Assembly: GCA_013041785.1 (NCBI GenBank)
Contig: JABDRK010000354.1
Coordinates: 1-6,959, forward strand
Source: Eudoraea sp.
GTDB taxonomy: Bacteria > Bacteroidota > Bacteroidia > Flavobacteriales > Flavobacteriaceae
DNA length: 6,959 bases
Direction of reading: 5' to 3'
The translations under genes were made by a program, and so were the position numbers. The notes beneath the pieces are model-generated. The model was not told the DNA's origin, searched no databases, and saw only the letters and a list, made by a program, of their open reading frames with translations. Positions 1 through 6,608 of this stretch are shown piece by piece. The stretch's first letter is position 1. Each line of letters begins with the position of its first letter.

Positions 1-1924
1 GGATCTGGGTTTGCAATTTCTGCGCTATTTTCGGGTTAAATATACCCTCCTCCTTAAAATACGCGAAAGCATCTGCATCCAATACTTCTGCCCACTTATA
101 GCTGTAATAGCCAGAGGAATACCCTCCCTGGAAGATATGTGAAAACGCGGTGCTCATACAGGTTTCAGGGGTTTCCGGGAAAAGTTGTGTGCCTTCAAAT
201 GCCTGTTTTTCATAGCTTTTAACATCTGTAATTGCTGAAGGATCCTTGGCGTGCCAGGCCATATCCAGTAACCCAAAACTCAATTGCCTTAAGGTGGCCA
301 TACCTTCCTGGAAAGTGGCTGTTGCCTTGATTTTTTCAATCAGATCCATGGGGATGGGCTCAGCAGTTTCATGATGAATAGCAAACAATTCCAGGGCCTC
401 CTTTTCATAACACCAGTTTTCAAGAAGCTGGCTGGGGAGTTCAACAAAATCCCAGTACACTGAGGTTCCCGATAAACTGGGGTAGGTGGTATTCGCCAGC
501 ATCCCGTGAAGAGCATGCCCGAATTCATGGAACAGGGTAGTGACCTCTCTGAAACTTAACAGGGAAGGTTTGGTTTCGGTAGATCGGGTAAAATTACAAA
601 CATTTGAAATGTGGGGTCTGAAATTTTCACCATCCTTGATGAATTGTGGTTTATATGAAGTCATCCAGGCACCCCCGCGTTTACCCGCCCGGGGATGAAA
701 ATCGGCATAAAAAAGAGAAATGAAGGTATTATCCTGATCAAATACCCGATACGTAATCACCTCTTCGTGATATTTGTCTACATCATCCACTGCTTCAAAA
801 CGCAATCCAAACAATTTTTCGGTCACCTGGAAAACCCCCTGAAGTACGTTCTCCAGTTTAAAATACGGTTTTAGCTGTTCGTCATCCAGATCAAATAATT
901 TTTGCTTCAGCTTCTCGGAATAAAACGCACTATCCCATTTCTCCAGTTGGTCTATCCCGCCTGTAGATATTGCAAAGTCTTGCAGTTCCTGAAATTCCCG
1001 TATTGCCGCTGGTTTGGCTTTATCCAATAATTCATTGAGGAATTCCATAACCTTTTCAGGAGTATCGGCCATGCGCTCCTCAAGGACAAAATGGGCATGG
1101 GTAGGATAGCCTAAAAGTTGGGCTCGTTCGAAGCGGAGCCTGGCTATTTGTAGAACCAGATCGGTATTATCCAGCGTGTCCCCATTAAATCCTTTGCTGG
1201 CAAAAGCCAGATAGAGTTGTTTTCGAAGTTCCCGGTTTTGGGCATATTTCATAAAAGGAAGGTAGCTGGGGTAATCCAGGGTAAAGACCCAGCCTTCTTT
1301 TTTTCTGGATTCGGCCAATAAACGAGCCCCTTCGACAACACTTTCAGGGAGGCCTTCGAGATCAGATTCCCGGGTAAGCTGCAATTCGTATTTGTTGGTT
1401 TCGGCCAAAACGTTTTCTCCAAAGCTGAGCTTCTGCTTAGCCAGGGCAGTATCGATTTCACGGAGGCGCTTCTTTTTCGCATCAGACAAATTAGCTCCGT
1501 TTCTCGTAAAGTGTTTGTACTTTTTATCGAGCAGGGTTTGTTGCTCCGGGTTTAGATTCAATTCTTTACGGGAATCATACACGGCCTTTACCCTATTGAA
1601 AAGTTTGGTATTCAGAGTTATGTCATTGCTGAACTCAGCAAGCATAGGAGAGATTTCCTGAGCCAGTGCCTGGATAGTCTCTGTGGTATTTGCGGAATTG
1701 ATATTGAAAAAAAGACTGGAAAGCCTGTCCAGATGCTGACCGCTGTATTCCAGGGCTTCTAGTGTATTCTCAAATGTTGGCTTTGCTTCCTGATCCGTTA
1801 TATGCTGAATTTCCGTGCGGGCTTCATCTAAGGCCGCCAGGAATGCAGGCTTGTAATGCTTGTCCTGTACTTGGGAAAAAGGGGCAATATCAAAAGGGGT
1901 TAATAATGGATTTACCTCAGGCAT
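1..1924 (-). CDS. M3-family zinc oligopeptidase (Dcp/OpdA-like), C-terminus cut by window edge
   Basis: This is a cytoplasmic metallopeptidase that cleaves short peptides. The frame is open without interruption from ATG (1922-1924) to the left edge, giving 641 full codons; the family is usually about 670-690 residues, so roughly 30-50 residues are missing. The zinc site HEFGH lies at residues 466-470 (bases 515-529), with E467 the catalytic glutamate. The third zinc ligand is E495 in DFVELPSQ, exactly 29 residues after H466 as in thimet oligopeptidase. The substrate-binding C-terminal motif H596...GGYSSGYYSYKW (to residue 611) is also present. No signal peptide is seen in the N-terminus MPEVNPLLTPFDIAPF, a typical M3 start. 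The ATG lies 50 nt after the purE stop on the same strand, so it is probably read from the purKE transcript; a weak TAcgTTTT box (1950-1957, minus) could add a second promoter. Dipeptidyl carboxypeptidase and oligopeptidase A cannot be separated with confidence here. Confidence 0.95.
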   Translation of the reverse strand, partial: MPEVNPLLTPFDIAPFSQVQDKHYKPAFLAALDEARTEIQHITDQEAKPTFENTLEALEYSGQHLDRLSSLFFNINSANTTETIQALAQEISPMLAEFSNDITLNTKLFNRVKAVYDSRKELNLNPEQQTLLDKKYKHFTRNGANLSDAKKKRLREIDTALAKQKLSFGENVLAETNKYELQLTRESDLEGLPESVVEGARLLAESRKKEGWVFTLDYPSYLPFMKYAQNRELRKQLYLAFASKGFNGDTLDNTDLVLQIARLRFERAQLLGYPTHAHFVLEERMADTPEKVMEFLNELLDKAKPAAIREFQELQDFAISTGGIDQLEKWDSAFYSEKLKQKLFDLDDEQLKPYFKLENVLQGVFQVTEKLFGLRFEAVDDVDKYHEEVITYRVFDQDNTFISLFYADFHPRAGKRGGAWMTSYKPQFIKDGENFRPHISNVCNFTRSTETKPSLLSFREVTTLFHEFGHALHGMLANTTYPSLSGTSVYWDFVELPSQLLENWCYEKEALELFAIHHETAEPIPMDLIEKIKATATFQEGMATLRQLSFGLLDMAWHAKDPSAITDVKSYEKQAFEGTQLFPETPETCMSTAFSHIFQGGYSSGYYSYKWAEVLDADAFAYFKEEGIFNPKIAQKLQTQI

Positions 1925-1974
1925 AATCTCGTATTTTTCTGCTGTTTGTAAAACGTACTGAATTCAAGCTAAGC

Positions 1975-2466
1975 TTATTTGGAACCCCGGACCTTTTCAG
2001 AACCTTTTATCACTTTCTCTTTAAGTCCTTCTTTGAAATCAGATATTTTTTGAAGTATCTCCGGATTTTGACTTCCGATAATTTGGGCTGCAAGGATTCC
2101 CGCATTTCGTGCGCCGTCCAGCGCAACGGTGGCCACAGGAACCCCTGCTGGCATTTGAAGGATGGATAATACCGAATCCCAGCCGTCAATGGAATTGCGG
2201 CTCTTAACAGGAACCCCAATAACAGGAAGCGGACTAAGTGAAGCTACCATTCCGGGTAAATGAGCGGCTCCGCCGGCTCCTGCAATGATCACATGGTATC
2301 CGTTCTTATGTGCATTTTTGCTAAACTCAAATAGTTTTTCCGGCGTACGATGCGCCGAAACAATATCTACTTCAACGGCAATGCCAAATGTTTTGAGTAT
2401 ATCTACTGCTTCCTGCATTACATCAAGGTCGCTGGTGCTTCCCATTACCACGGCTACTTTGCTCAT
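1975..2466 (-). CDS. purE: 5-(carboxyamino)imidazole ribonucleotide mutase PurE (class I)
   Basis: PurE rearranges N5-CAIR to CAIR in the cytoplasm, the step after PurK in de novo purine synthesis. The 163-residue length fits bacterial class I PurE (E. coli 169). Visible motifs in order are VVMGSTSDLDVM near the N-terminus (phosphate-binding loop), SAHRTP at residues 37-42 with the catalytic histidine H39, GAGGAAHLPGM at 63-73, then GVPV, DSVLSILQMPAGVPVAT, and an ARNAGILAAQII helix. Presence of PurK next door supports the class I mutase rather than the class II AIR carboxylase. The start ATG (2464-2466) lies 12 nt after the purK stop, so the two are almost certainly cotranscribed and perhaps translationally linked. 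No strong Shine-Dalgarno is present (spacer TACCAAAACAGT). The lysine/glycine-rich tail KGSEKVRGSK is encoded by a short imperfect direct repeat and carries no known motif. Confidence 0.98.
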   Translation of the reverse strand: MSKVAVVMGSTSDLDVMQEAVDILKTFGIAVEVDIVSAHRTPEKLFEFSKNAHKNGYHVIIAGAGGAAHLPGMVASLSPLPVIGVPVKSRNSIDGWDSVLSILQMPAGVPVATVALDGARNAGILAAQIIGSQNPEILQKISDFKEGLKEKVIKGSEKVRGSK

Positions 2467-2478
2467 ACTGTTTTGGTA

Positions 2479-3639
2479 TTAATTACTGATTACACGAATT
2501 GTGTTTTTAACGGTTTCGGCAATTTCCCGGGCTGTATCCATATCCTTATTGACTATGGTAACATGACCCATTTTACGGAAGGGACGTGTTTCCCTTTTTC
2601 CGTAAATATGGGGGGTTACCCCTTCTATTTTCAGAATTTCCTCTATATGCTCATAGACGGCAGCTCCCGTATGACCTGCTGCTCCAACCAGATTGACCAT
2701 AACACCTGCCACCTTACTGTCTGTGTTTCCAAGAGGAAGATTCAGGATTGCCCGAATGTGCTGTTCAAACTGGTTTGTATAGCTGGCTTCAATGCTATAG
2801 TGCCCACTATTATGCGGTCTTGGCGCCATTTCATTAACCAGGATCTCGTTGTCTCGTGTCTGAAACATCTCTACAGCCAGAAGCCCAACATGCTCCAATT
2901 GACGAGATACTTTTAAGGCCACATTCCGTGCTTTTTCCGCTACTGCATCCGGGATTCGAGCCGGGCAAATGACGTATTCAACCTGGTTTGCTTCCGGGTG
3001 AAACTCCATCTCCACAACCGGATAGGCCACTTCATCCCCGTCCTGGTTTCTCGCCACGATCACGGCCAACTCGTTTTCAAAATCGATCAACTCTTCCGCT
3101 ATACATTCTACATTGGGCAGGCCTTCCAGATCTTTCTCAGACCGAATAATTTTCACCCCTTTCCCGTCATACCCATACTGGGCACTTTTCCAGACAAAAG
3201 GAAAGGCGAGGCCTCCATGGGCAATACTTTCTTTTATCTCACTGCTGTACGCAAACCTGGAAAATGGGGCGGTAGGAATGCCATGATCTACATAGAACAA
3301 TTTTTGTCTTGCCTTATTCTGAATAGTACGCAGCGCCTCAGATTGTGGAAAGACCAAAACCCCTTCTTCTTCCAGTTTTTCCAGGGCTTCAACATTTACA
3401 TTTTCAATTTCAATGGTTAGGATATCCACATCCTTTCCAAATTGATAAACTGCATCAAAATCCAGAAGGCTCCCCTGCACGAATTCATTGCATCCAATGC
3501 GGCACGGAGCTTCTTCTGAGGCATCCATAACCCGGGTATAAATATCATATTTACGGGTTTCATAGAGCAGCATTTTTCCCAGCTGACCCCCGCCCAGGAT
3601 CCCTAGTTTAAAATCTGATGAAAAGTAGTTTTTGGCCAT
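2479..3639 (-). CDS. purK: N5-carboxyaminoimidazole ribonucleotide synthetase PurK (ATP-grasp)
   Basis: PurK joins AIR and bicarbonate using ATP to give N5-CAIR, the substrate of PurE. The 386-residue protein shows the full family order: the N-terminal Rossmann-like pre-ATP-grasp domain with LGILGGGQLGKML (12-24), IEIENV (76-81), the ATP-grasp core with FPFVWKSAQYGYDGKGV (146-162), the acidic AEELIDFENELAVIVAR segment (181-197), the metal/ATP site NEMAPRPHNSGH (269-280), and the C-terminal GKRETRPFRKMGHVT (347-361) typical of PurK. The ATG at 3637-3639 leaves a few extra residues (MAKNYFSSDF) before the first strand, normal for flavobacteria. A purine-rich GAGGGAG stretch lies about 12 nt upstream, somewhat far for a ribosome site. 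It is the first gene of a minus-strand purK-purE-peptidase unit and is divergent from hpt-adk across a 131-nt control region. The order purK then purE is the reverse of E. coli purEK. Confidence 0.98.
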   Translation of the reverse strand: MAKNYFSSDFKLGILGGGQLGKMLLYETRKYDIYTRVMDASEEAPCRIGCNEFVQGSLLDFDAVYQFGKDVDILTIEIENVNVEALEKLEEEGVLVFPQSEALRTIQNKARQKLFYVDHGIPTAPFSRFAYSSEIKESIAHGGLAFPFVWKSAQYGYDGKGVKIIRSEKDLEGLPNVECIAEELIDFENELAVIVARNQDGDEVAYPVVEMEFHPEANQVEYVICPARIPDAVAEKARNVALKVSRQLEHVGLLAVEMFQTRDNEILVNEMAPRPHNSGHYSIEASYTNQFEQHIRAILNLPLGNTDSKVAGVMVNLVGAAGHTGAAVYEHIEEILKIEGVTPHIYGKRETRPFRKMGHVTIVNKDMDTAREIAETVKNTIRVISN

Positions 3640-3678
3640 ATGAATTGTCGGCTCCCTCGGCGTTTTTATTTATTCCAG

Positions 3679-3686
3679 CAAAAATA
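3679..3686 (-). promoter_or_regulatory. candidate -7 promoter box for purK-purE
   Basis: On the minus strand this reads TATTTTTG, an exact match to the Bacteroidota primary sigma -7 consensus TAnnTTTG. A start site about 7 nt downstream would give a leader of roughly 33 nt before the purK ATG. No good TTG/TTTG -33 box is seen at the usual distance; that position (about 3707-3710, reading CCAT) falls inside the CCCATGGG palindrome. The match is seen directly; use as a promoter is inferred. Confidence 0.55.
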
Positions 3687-3701
3687 AGGCTAAATCTTAT
3701 A

Positions 3702-3715
3702 AACCCATGGGGGTT
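3702..3715. promoter_or_regulatory. palindrome between the two divergent promoters (candidate operator)
   Basis: AACCC (3702-3706) and GGGTT (3711-3715) are exact inverted repeats around ATGG, and CCCATGGG (3704-3711) inside is a perfect 8-bp palindrome. It covers the expected -33 zone of the purK promoter and touches the TTG at 3714-3716 that could serve as the -33 box for hpt-adk, so one bound protein could affect both directions. It does not resemble the E. coli PurR operator. The symmetry is plain; a regulatory role is a guess. Confidence 0.3.
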
Positions 3716-3748
3716 GTTCAAAAAAGAGAAATCAAAAACGTATCTTTG
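3714..3748 (+). promoter_or_regulatory. candidate promoter for hpt-adk-obg
   Basis: TATCTTTG at 3741-3748 matches the flavobacterial -7 consensus TAnnTTTG exactly. Upstream, TTGTTC at 3714-3719 is the best -33 candidate; the TTG-to-TA spacer is 24 nt, one or two longer than usual, so the upstream box is less certain. A start about 7 nt after the -7 box gives a very short leader of about 15-18 nt before the TTG start codon at 3771, with no Shine-Dalgarno sequence in it. Confidence 0.6.
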
Positions 3749-3770
3749 CCTTCCGCAAATATCCTGACCA

Positions 3771-4886
3771 TTGATTAAACTGCACGACAAACAATTTGAG
3801 CCTTATCTGAGCGAAGAGCAGATCCAGGATGCCGTCAAGAAAGTTGCCGCTGAAGTTGCCCGGGATTACAAGGATAAGGTCCCGATTTTTGTGGGGGTCC
3901 TGAACGGGGCTTTTATGTTTGTAGCCGATTTTTTAAAACACTACCCGCATCCGTGTGAGGTGACCTTTGTTAAGCTAAGTTCTTACAGGGGCCTCACCTC
4001 TACAGGTATTGTACGCAATCTGCTTGATGTATCCGAGAATATTGAAGGGAGAAGTATCATTATTCTTGAAGATATAATTGATACGGGTCGTACGCTGCAG
4101 GAACTCATACATCTGTTTTCCAATACCAACATAAAGGACTTTAAGATTGCGAGCCTATTTTACAAATCCGAAGTGTATAACGGGGAATACGCTATAGACT
4201 ATTTTGGTCTCGAAATCCCCAATAAGTTTATAGTAGGTTATGGCCTGGATTATCTTGAGCTGGGACGTAACCTGAAAGAAGTATATCAATTAAAAGAAAA
4301 TCCGATGATAAACCTGGTTTTATTTGGAAAGCCCGGGGCCGGGAAAGGCACCCAGGCAGAATTCCTAAAGGAAAAATACAGTCTTATTCATATTTCAACC
4401 GGAGATGTCTTCCGGAGAAATATTAAAAATGGCACCGAACTTGGAAACCTCGCCAAATCCTATATGGATCAGGGGGAACTGGTACCCGATGAGGTGACTA
4501 TCAACATGCTAAGGGATGAAGTGGAACAAAATCCTGAAGCCAGCGGTTTCATATTTGATGGCTTTCCGCGTACCACAGCGCAGGCGGAAGCGCTTGACAA
4601 TTTACTGGAATCCAAAGGCATGAAAATCAATGCTACTGTAGCCCTTGAAGCTGAGGACGAAATTCTTTTGCAACGACTTCTGGAAAGGGGAAAAACCAGC
4701 GGACGATCGGATGATCAGGATGAATCAAAAATCCGAAATCGCTTCGTAGAGTACAATCAAAAAACAGCTCCGCTAAAGGAATTCTATAGCGCACAAGAGA
4801 AATTCCACAGCGTGAATGGAGTAGGTGAAATACAGGAGATTGCAGAGCGTTTGGTTCAGGTAATCGATTCCCTGAGTACAGAATAA
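3771..4886 (+). CDS. fused hypoxanthine phosphoribosyltransferase / adenylate kinase
   Basis: One 371-residue cytoplasmic protein with two complete enzymes. Residues 1-178 are Hpt, converting hypoxanthine or guanine plus PRPP to IMP or GMP: LNG (44-46), KLSSYRGLTSTG (68-79), the PRPP motif ILEDIIDTGRTL (98-109) with catalytic-base candidate D104, purine-site lysine K132, and GYGLDYLELGRNL (156-168) with D160. Residues 179-371 are adenylate kinase (2 ADP to ATP plus AMP): P-loop GKPGAGKGT (186-194, K192), STGDVFR (209-215), FDGFPRTTAQA (262-272), and a short lid around ERGKTSGRSDD (305-315) lacking the long zinc-type LID insert. The linker is only a few residues, and the usual Adk start methionine remains as M179. 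Start is TTG at 3771: TGA at 3765-3767 closes the frame upstream, the first in-frame ATG is codon 49 (too late), and TTG gives the family N-terminus MIKLHD. It faces purKE and precedes obg by 35 nt. Confidence 0.95.
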   Translation: MIKLHDKQFEPYLSEEQIQDAVKKVAAEVARDYKDKVPIFVGVLNGAFMFVADFLKHYPHPCEVTFVKLSSYRGLTSTGIVRNLLDVSENIEGRSIIILEDIIDTGRTLQELIHLFSNTNIKDFKIASLFYKSEVYNGEYAIDYFGLEIPNKFIVGYGLDYLELGRNLKEVYQLKENPMINLVLFGKPGAGKGTQAEFLKEKYSLIHISTGDVFRRNIKNGTELGNLAKSYMDQGELVPDEVTINMLRDEVEQNPEASGFIFDGFPRTTAQAEALDNLLESKGMKINATVALEAEDEILLQRLLERGKTSGRSDDQDESKIRNRFVEYNQKTAPLKEFYSAQEKFHSVNGVGEIQEIAERLVQVIDSLSTE

Positions 4887-4921
4887 AACACTGCGCAATA
4901 GATTTACTATAAAGCCAGCCC

Positions 4922-5923
4922 ATGACCGAGGGGAATTTTGTGGATTATGTCAAGATTGATGTGACTGCCGGTAAAGGTGGACAAGGATCTGCACATCTAA
5001 GGCGTGAGAAATATGTACCCAAAGGTGGACCTGACGGAGGTGATGGGGGTCGTGGGGGTCATATCATTCTAAGAGGCAACAAAAACCTTTGGACGCTTTT
5101 CAATTTTAAGTTTAAGAGGCATTTCAAGGCCGGTCACGGAGAACACGGCAGTAAGAGCCGCAGCTCTGGTGCAGCAGGTGCTGATGTATATATCGATGTG
5201 CCGCTTGGCACCTTAGTTCGTGATACTGAGAGCAATGAGGTTTTGTTCGAAATTACAGCAGACGGTGAAGAACGGATCGCTGCAAATGGTGGCCTTGGGG
5301 GTTTGGGAAACTGGCATTTTAAATCGGCCACCAATCAAACGCCCCGCTACGCCCAGCCAGGCACCTCGGGAGAGGAAAAAAAGCTTACCCTTGAACTTAA
5401 GGTCCTGGCAGATGTAGGCCTTGTTGGCTTTCCCAATGCCGGGAAATCTACCCTTTTATCTGTATTGACAGCGGCAAAGCCCAAGATTGCAGATTATGAA
5501 TTTACTACCCTGAAACCGAATCTTGGGATAGTTCAGTATCGCGATTTCAGGAGTTTTGTGATGGCAGACATACCGGGTATAATTGAAGGTGCTGCGGAAG
5601 GCAAAGGATTAGGCCACTATTTCCTCAGGCATATTGAGCGGAACGCCGTGTTGTTGTTCCTAATCCCGGCAGACAGTCCGGATATATCCAAGGAGTACGA
5701 CGTCCTGTTGAATGAGCTTCGCAAATACAATCCCGAAATGCTTGATAAAAACCGCCTGGTGGCCATTTCAAAGTCGGATATGCTGGACGAAGAATTGATG
5801 GAGGAAATGGACCGGGAAATGCAGGAAGATTTCAAAGACGTCCCCTACCTGTTTATTTCCTCAGTTTCCCAATTTGGGCTGCAAAATCTTAAAGACCAAC
5901 TCTGGGTGTTGTTGAACGAATAG
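4922..5923 (+). CDS. obg: GTPase Obg/CgtA, ribosome-assembly factor
   Basis: Obg is an essential GTPase that binds the large ribosomal subunit late in assembly and, in studied bacteria, responds to ppGpp. The 333-residue protein has the glycine-rich Obg fold (about 1-160), with many Gly repeats at 17-46 ([18 protein letters not shown]), NLWTLF (55-60) and [11 protein letters not shown] (137-147), followed by the G domain: G1 GFPNAGKST (169-177), G2 with TT at 195-196, G3 DIPG (216-219), G4 ISKSD (282-286) and G5 ISSVS (312-316). G4 has Ser in place of the common Asn of NKxD, as I recall from other Bacteroidota Obg proteins. There is no C-terminal OCT domain, so the protein ends with the G domain. 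ATG at 4922 gives the usual flavobacterial start [12 protein letters not shown]. The gene lies 35 nt after hpt-adk with no promoter or terminator seen between, so it is probably cotranscribed. Confidence 0.98.
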   Translation: MTEGNFVDYVKIDVTAGKGGQGSAHLRREKYVPKGGPDGGDGGRGGHIILRGNKNLWTLFNFKFKRHFKAGHGEHGSKSRSSGAAGADVYIDVPLGTLVRDTESNEVLFEITADGEERIAANGGLGGLGNWHFKSATNQTPRYAQPGTSGEEKKLTLELKVLADVGLVGFPNAGKSTLLSVLTAAKPKIADYEFTTLKPNLGIVQYRDFRSFVMADIPGIIEGAAEGKGLGHYFLRHIERNAVLLFLIPADSPDISKEYDVLLNELRKYNPEMLDKNRLVAISKSDMLDEELMEEMDREMQEDFKDVPYLFISSVSQFGLQNLKDQLWVLLNE

Positions 5924-5955
5924 GTGCAGGCAATCGTTAGGATCCCTTCATTTTT

Positions 5956-5982
5956 TAGTAATTTTAGATTTAATAATTACTA
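5956..5982. promoter_or_regulatory. AT-rich inverted repeat with candidate -7 box before the DUF4136 gene
   Basis: TAGTAATT (5956-5963) and AATTACTA (5975-5982) form a perfect 8-bp inverted repeat with an 11-nt centre, and the right arm includes the A of the start codon. Within it, TAATTTTA (5959-5966) matches the -7 consensus TAnnTTTG at all but the last base. If that box is used, transcription would begin near 5973, past the left arm, so the repeat would act as a DNA site (operator) rather than an RNA hairpin. No clear -33 box is seen. AT-rich spacers make such repeats fairly common by chance. Confidence 0.3.
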
Positions 5983-6503
5983 TGAAAAACGCAGTCTTAC
6001 TTATCGTGTTTCTTTTGTTGGTTGCCTGTGGCGCCGTACGCGTAAATTATGATTACGCTTCTGAGACGAATTTTTCAAGATATACTACTTATAACTATTA
6101 TCCAGATCTGGATACCGGCCTTAGTGAACTGGATAGCAAAAGGCTGCTGCGTGCAGTGGATTCTGTTTTGCAAGCCAAAGGGATTCCCATGGCTGAAAAT
6201 CCGGACTTTTTCATCAACATCCATAGCGTTAGTTACCGGAACAACCCGAATAGCACTGTAGGTGTGGGAATGGGCGGAACGGGCAGGAATGTCGGGGGAG
6301 GAGTCGCAGTAGGTATTCCCTTGGGGAATAGTAACATGTCCCGGGATATTATATTTGATTTTGTGGATGTACAAACTGACGCCCTGTTCTGGCAGGCGGT
6401 CAGCAGCAGTAATTTTAGTGATAATGCTTCTCCAAGTACTAGGGAGCGTTTGCTCAGGGACGTTGTGCTCAAAGTATTCTCTAAGTATCCTCCCGAAAAA
6501 TAA
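5982..6503 (+). CDS. DUF4136-type lipoprotein
   Basis: This is a 173-residue envelope protein of unknown function. The N-terminus is a lipoprotein signal peptide: Lys2, a hydrophobic run, then lipobox LVAC with the lipid-carrying cysteine C16. After it come features of the DUF4136 family: an early FSRYTTYNYYP (31-41) segment, a helix with LLRAVDSVLQAKG (55-67), PDFFINIHSVSY (74-85), a Gly-rich stretch about 94-115, a strand DIIFDFVDVQTDALFWQAV (122-140), and a C-terminal helix ending VFSKYPP (165-171). The residues right after C16 (GAVRV) lack the acidic surface-export signal described for some Bacteroidota lipoproteins, so a periplasm-facing location is more likely. It is 58 nt after obg, with a weak promoter of its own overlapping an inverted repeat. 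No partner is evident from context. The family call rests on remembered pattern and is good but not certain. Confidence 0.85.
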   Translation: MKNAVLLIVFLLLVACGAVRVNYDYASETNFSRYTTYNYYPDLDTGLSELDSKRLLRAVDSVLQAKGIPMAENPDFFINIHSVSYRNNPNSTVGVGMGGTGRNVGGGVAVGIPLGNSNMSRDIIFDFVDVQTDALFWQAVSSSNFSDNASPSTRERLLRDVVLKVFSKYPPEK

Positions 6504-6598
6504 GGTTTTCTTTCTGACCAGGATTGTTTTTCAAAACCGTTTAAATTACGATTACTACCGCTTATCATAAGTTTATGGTATAATCTGATTTACCCCTT

Positions 6599-6606
6599 TA
6601 TTTTTA
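6599..6606 (+). promoter_or_regulatory. weak candidate -7 box for the downstream secreted protein gene
   Basis: TATTTTTA matches the flavobacterial -7 consensus TAnnTTTG except at the last base. It is the best box in the 6504-6696 spacer, but no convincing -33 box sits upstream, and in such AT-rich sequence a near match is expected by chance. If used, the leader would be about 80 nt and would contain both palindromes at 6609-6645. An alternative, TAATTTCT at 6676-6683, is poorer. Confidence 0.2.
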
Positions 6607-6608
6607 TT

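Noticed and set aside
1..5. Window begins with GGATC, resembling a BamHI/Sau3A clone edge
   Set aside because: A 5-base match at a window boundary says nothing reliable about origin; the peptidase frame simply continues out of view.
1968..1979. AAGCTAAGCTT near-palindrome between purE and the peptidase gene
   Set aside because: 5-bp arms around one base overlapping the purE stop; too tight for a hairpin and without a T-run.
2350..2916. 188-codon open frame on the plus strand
   Set aside because: It lies antisense to purE and purK, both of which have unmistakable motifs, and its translation is Cys/His/Tyr-rich with no recognisable domain; it is a shadow of purK codon usage.
2998..3420. 140-codon plus-strand open frame inside purK
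   Set aside because: Antisense to the PurK ATP-grasp domain, low-complexity aromatic-rich translation, no promoter or ribosome site.
4281..4310. Possible sequencing frameshift or lost stop creating an artificial Hpt-Adk fusion
   Set aside because: Frame is continuous, both domains are complete, and the junction residues fit the normal Hpt C-terminus followed directly by the normal Adk N-terminus; no indel-prone homopolymer longer than four bases lies at the joint.
6504..6538. Possible terminator after the DUF4136 gene (GGTTTT ... AAAACC)
   Set aside because: Only a 6-bp weak stem around a 23-nt loop, and no run of T follows; not a credible intrinsic terminator.
6233..6568. 111-codon minus-strand open frame over the DUF4136 gene
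   Set aside because: The plus-strand frame has a lipobox and family pattern; the antisense product is Ser/Pro-rich without motifs.
6579..6584. TATAAT, identical to the E. coli sigma70 -10 box
   Set aside because: Bacteroidota primary sigma uses TAnnTTTG; no TTGACA-like partner at 17 nt, and the spacer is AT-rich.
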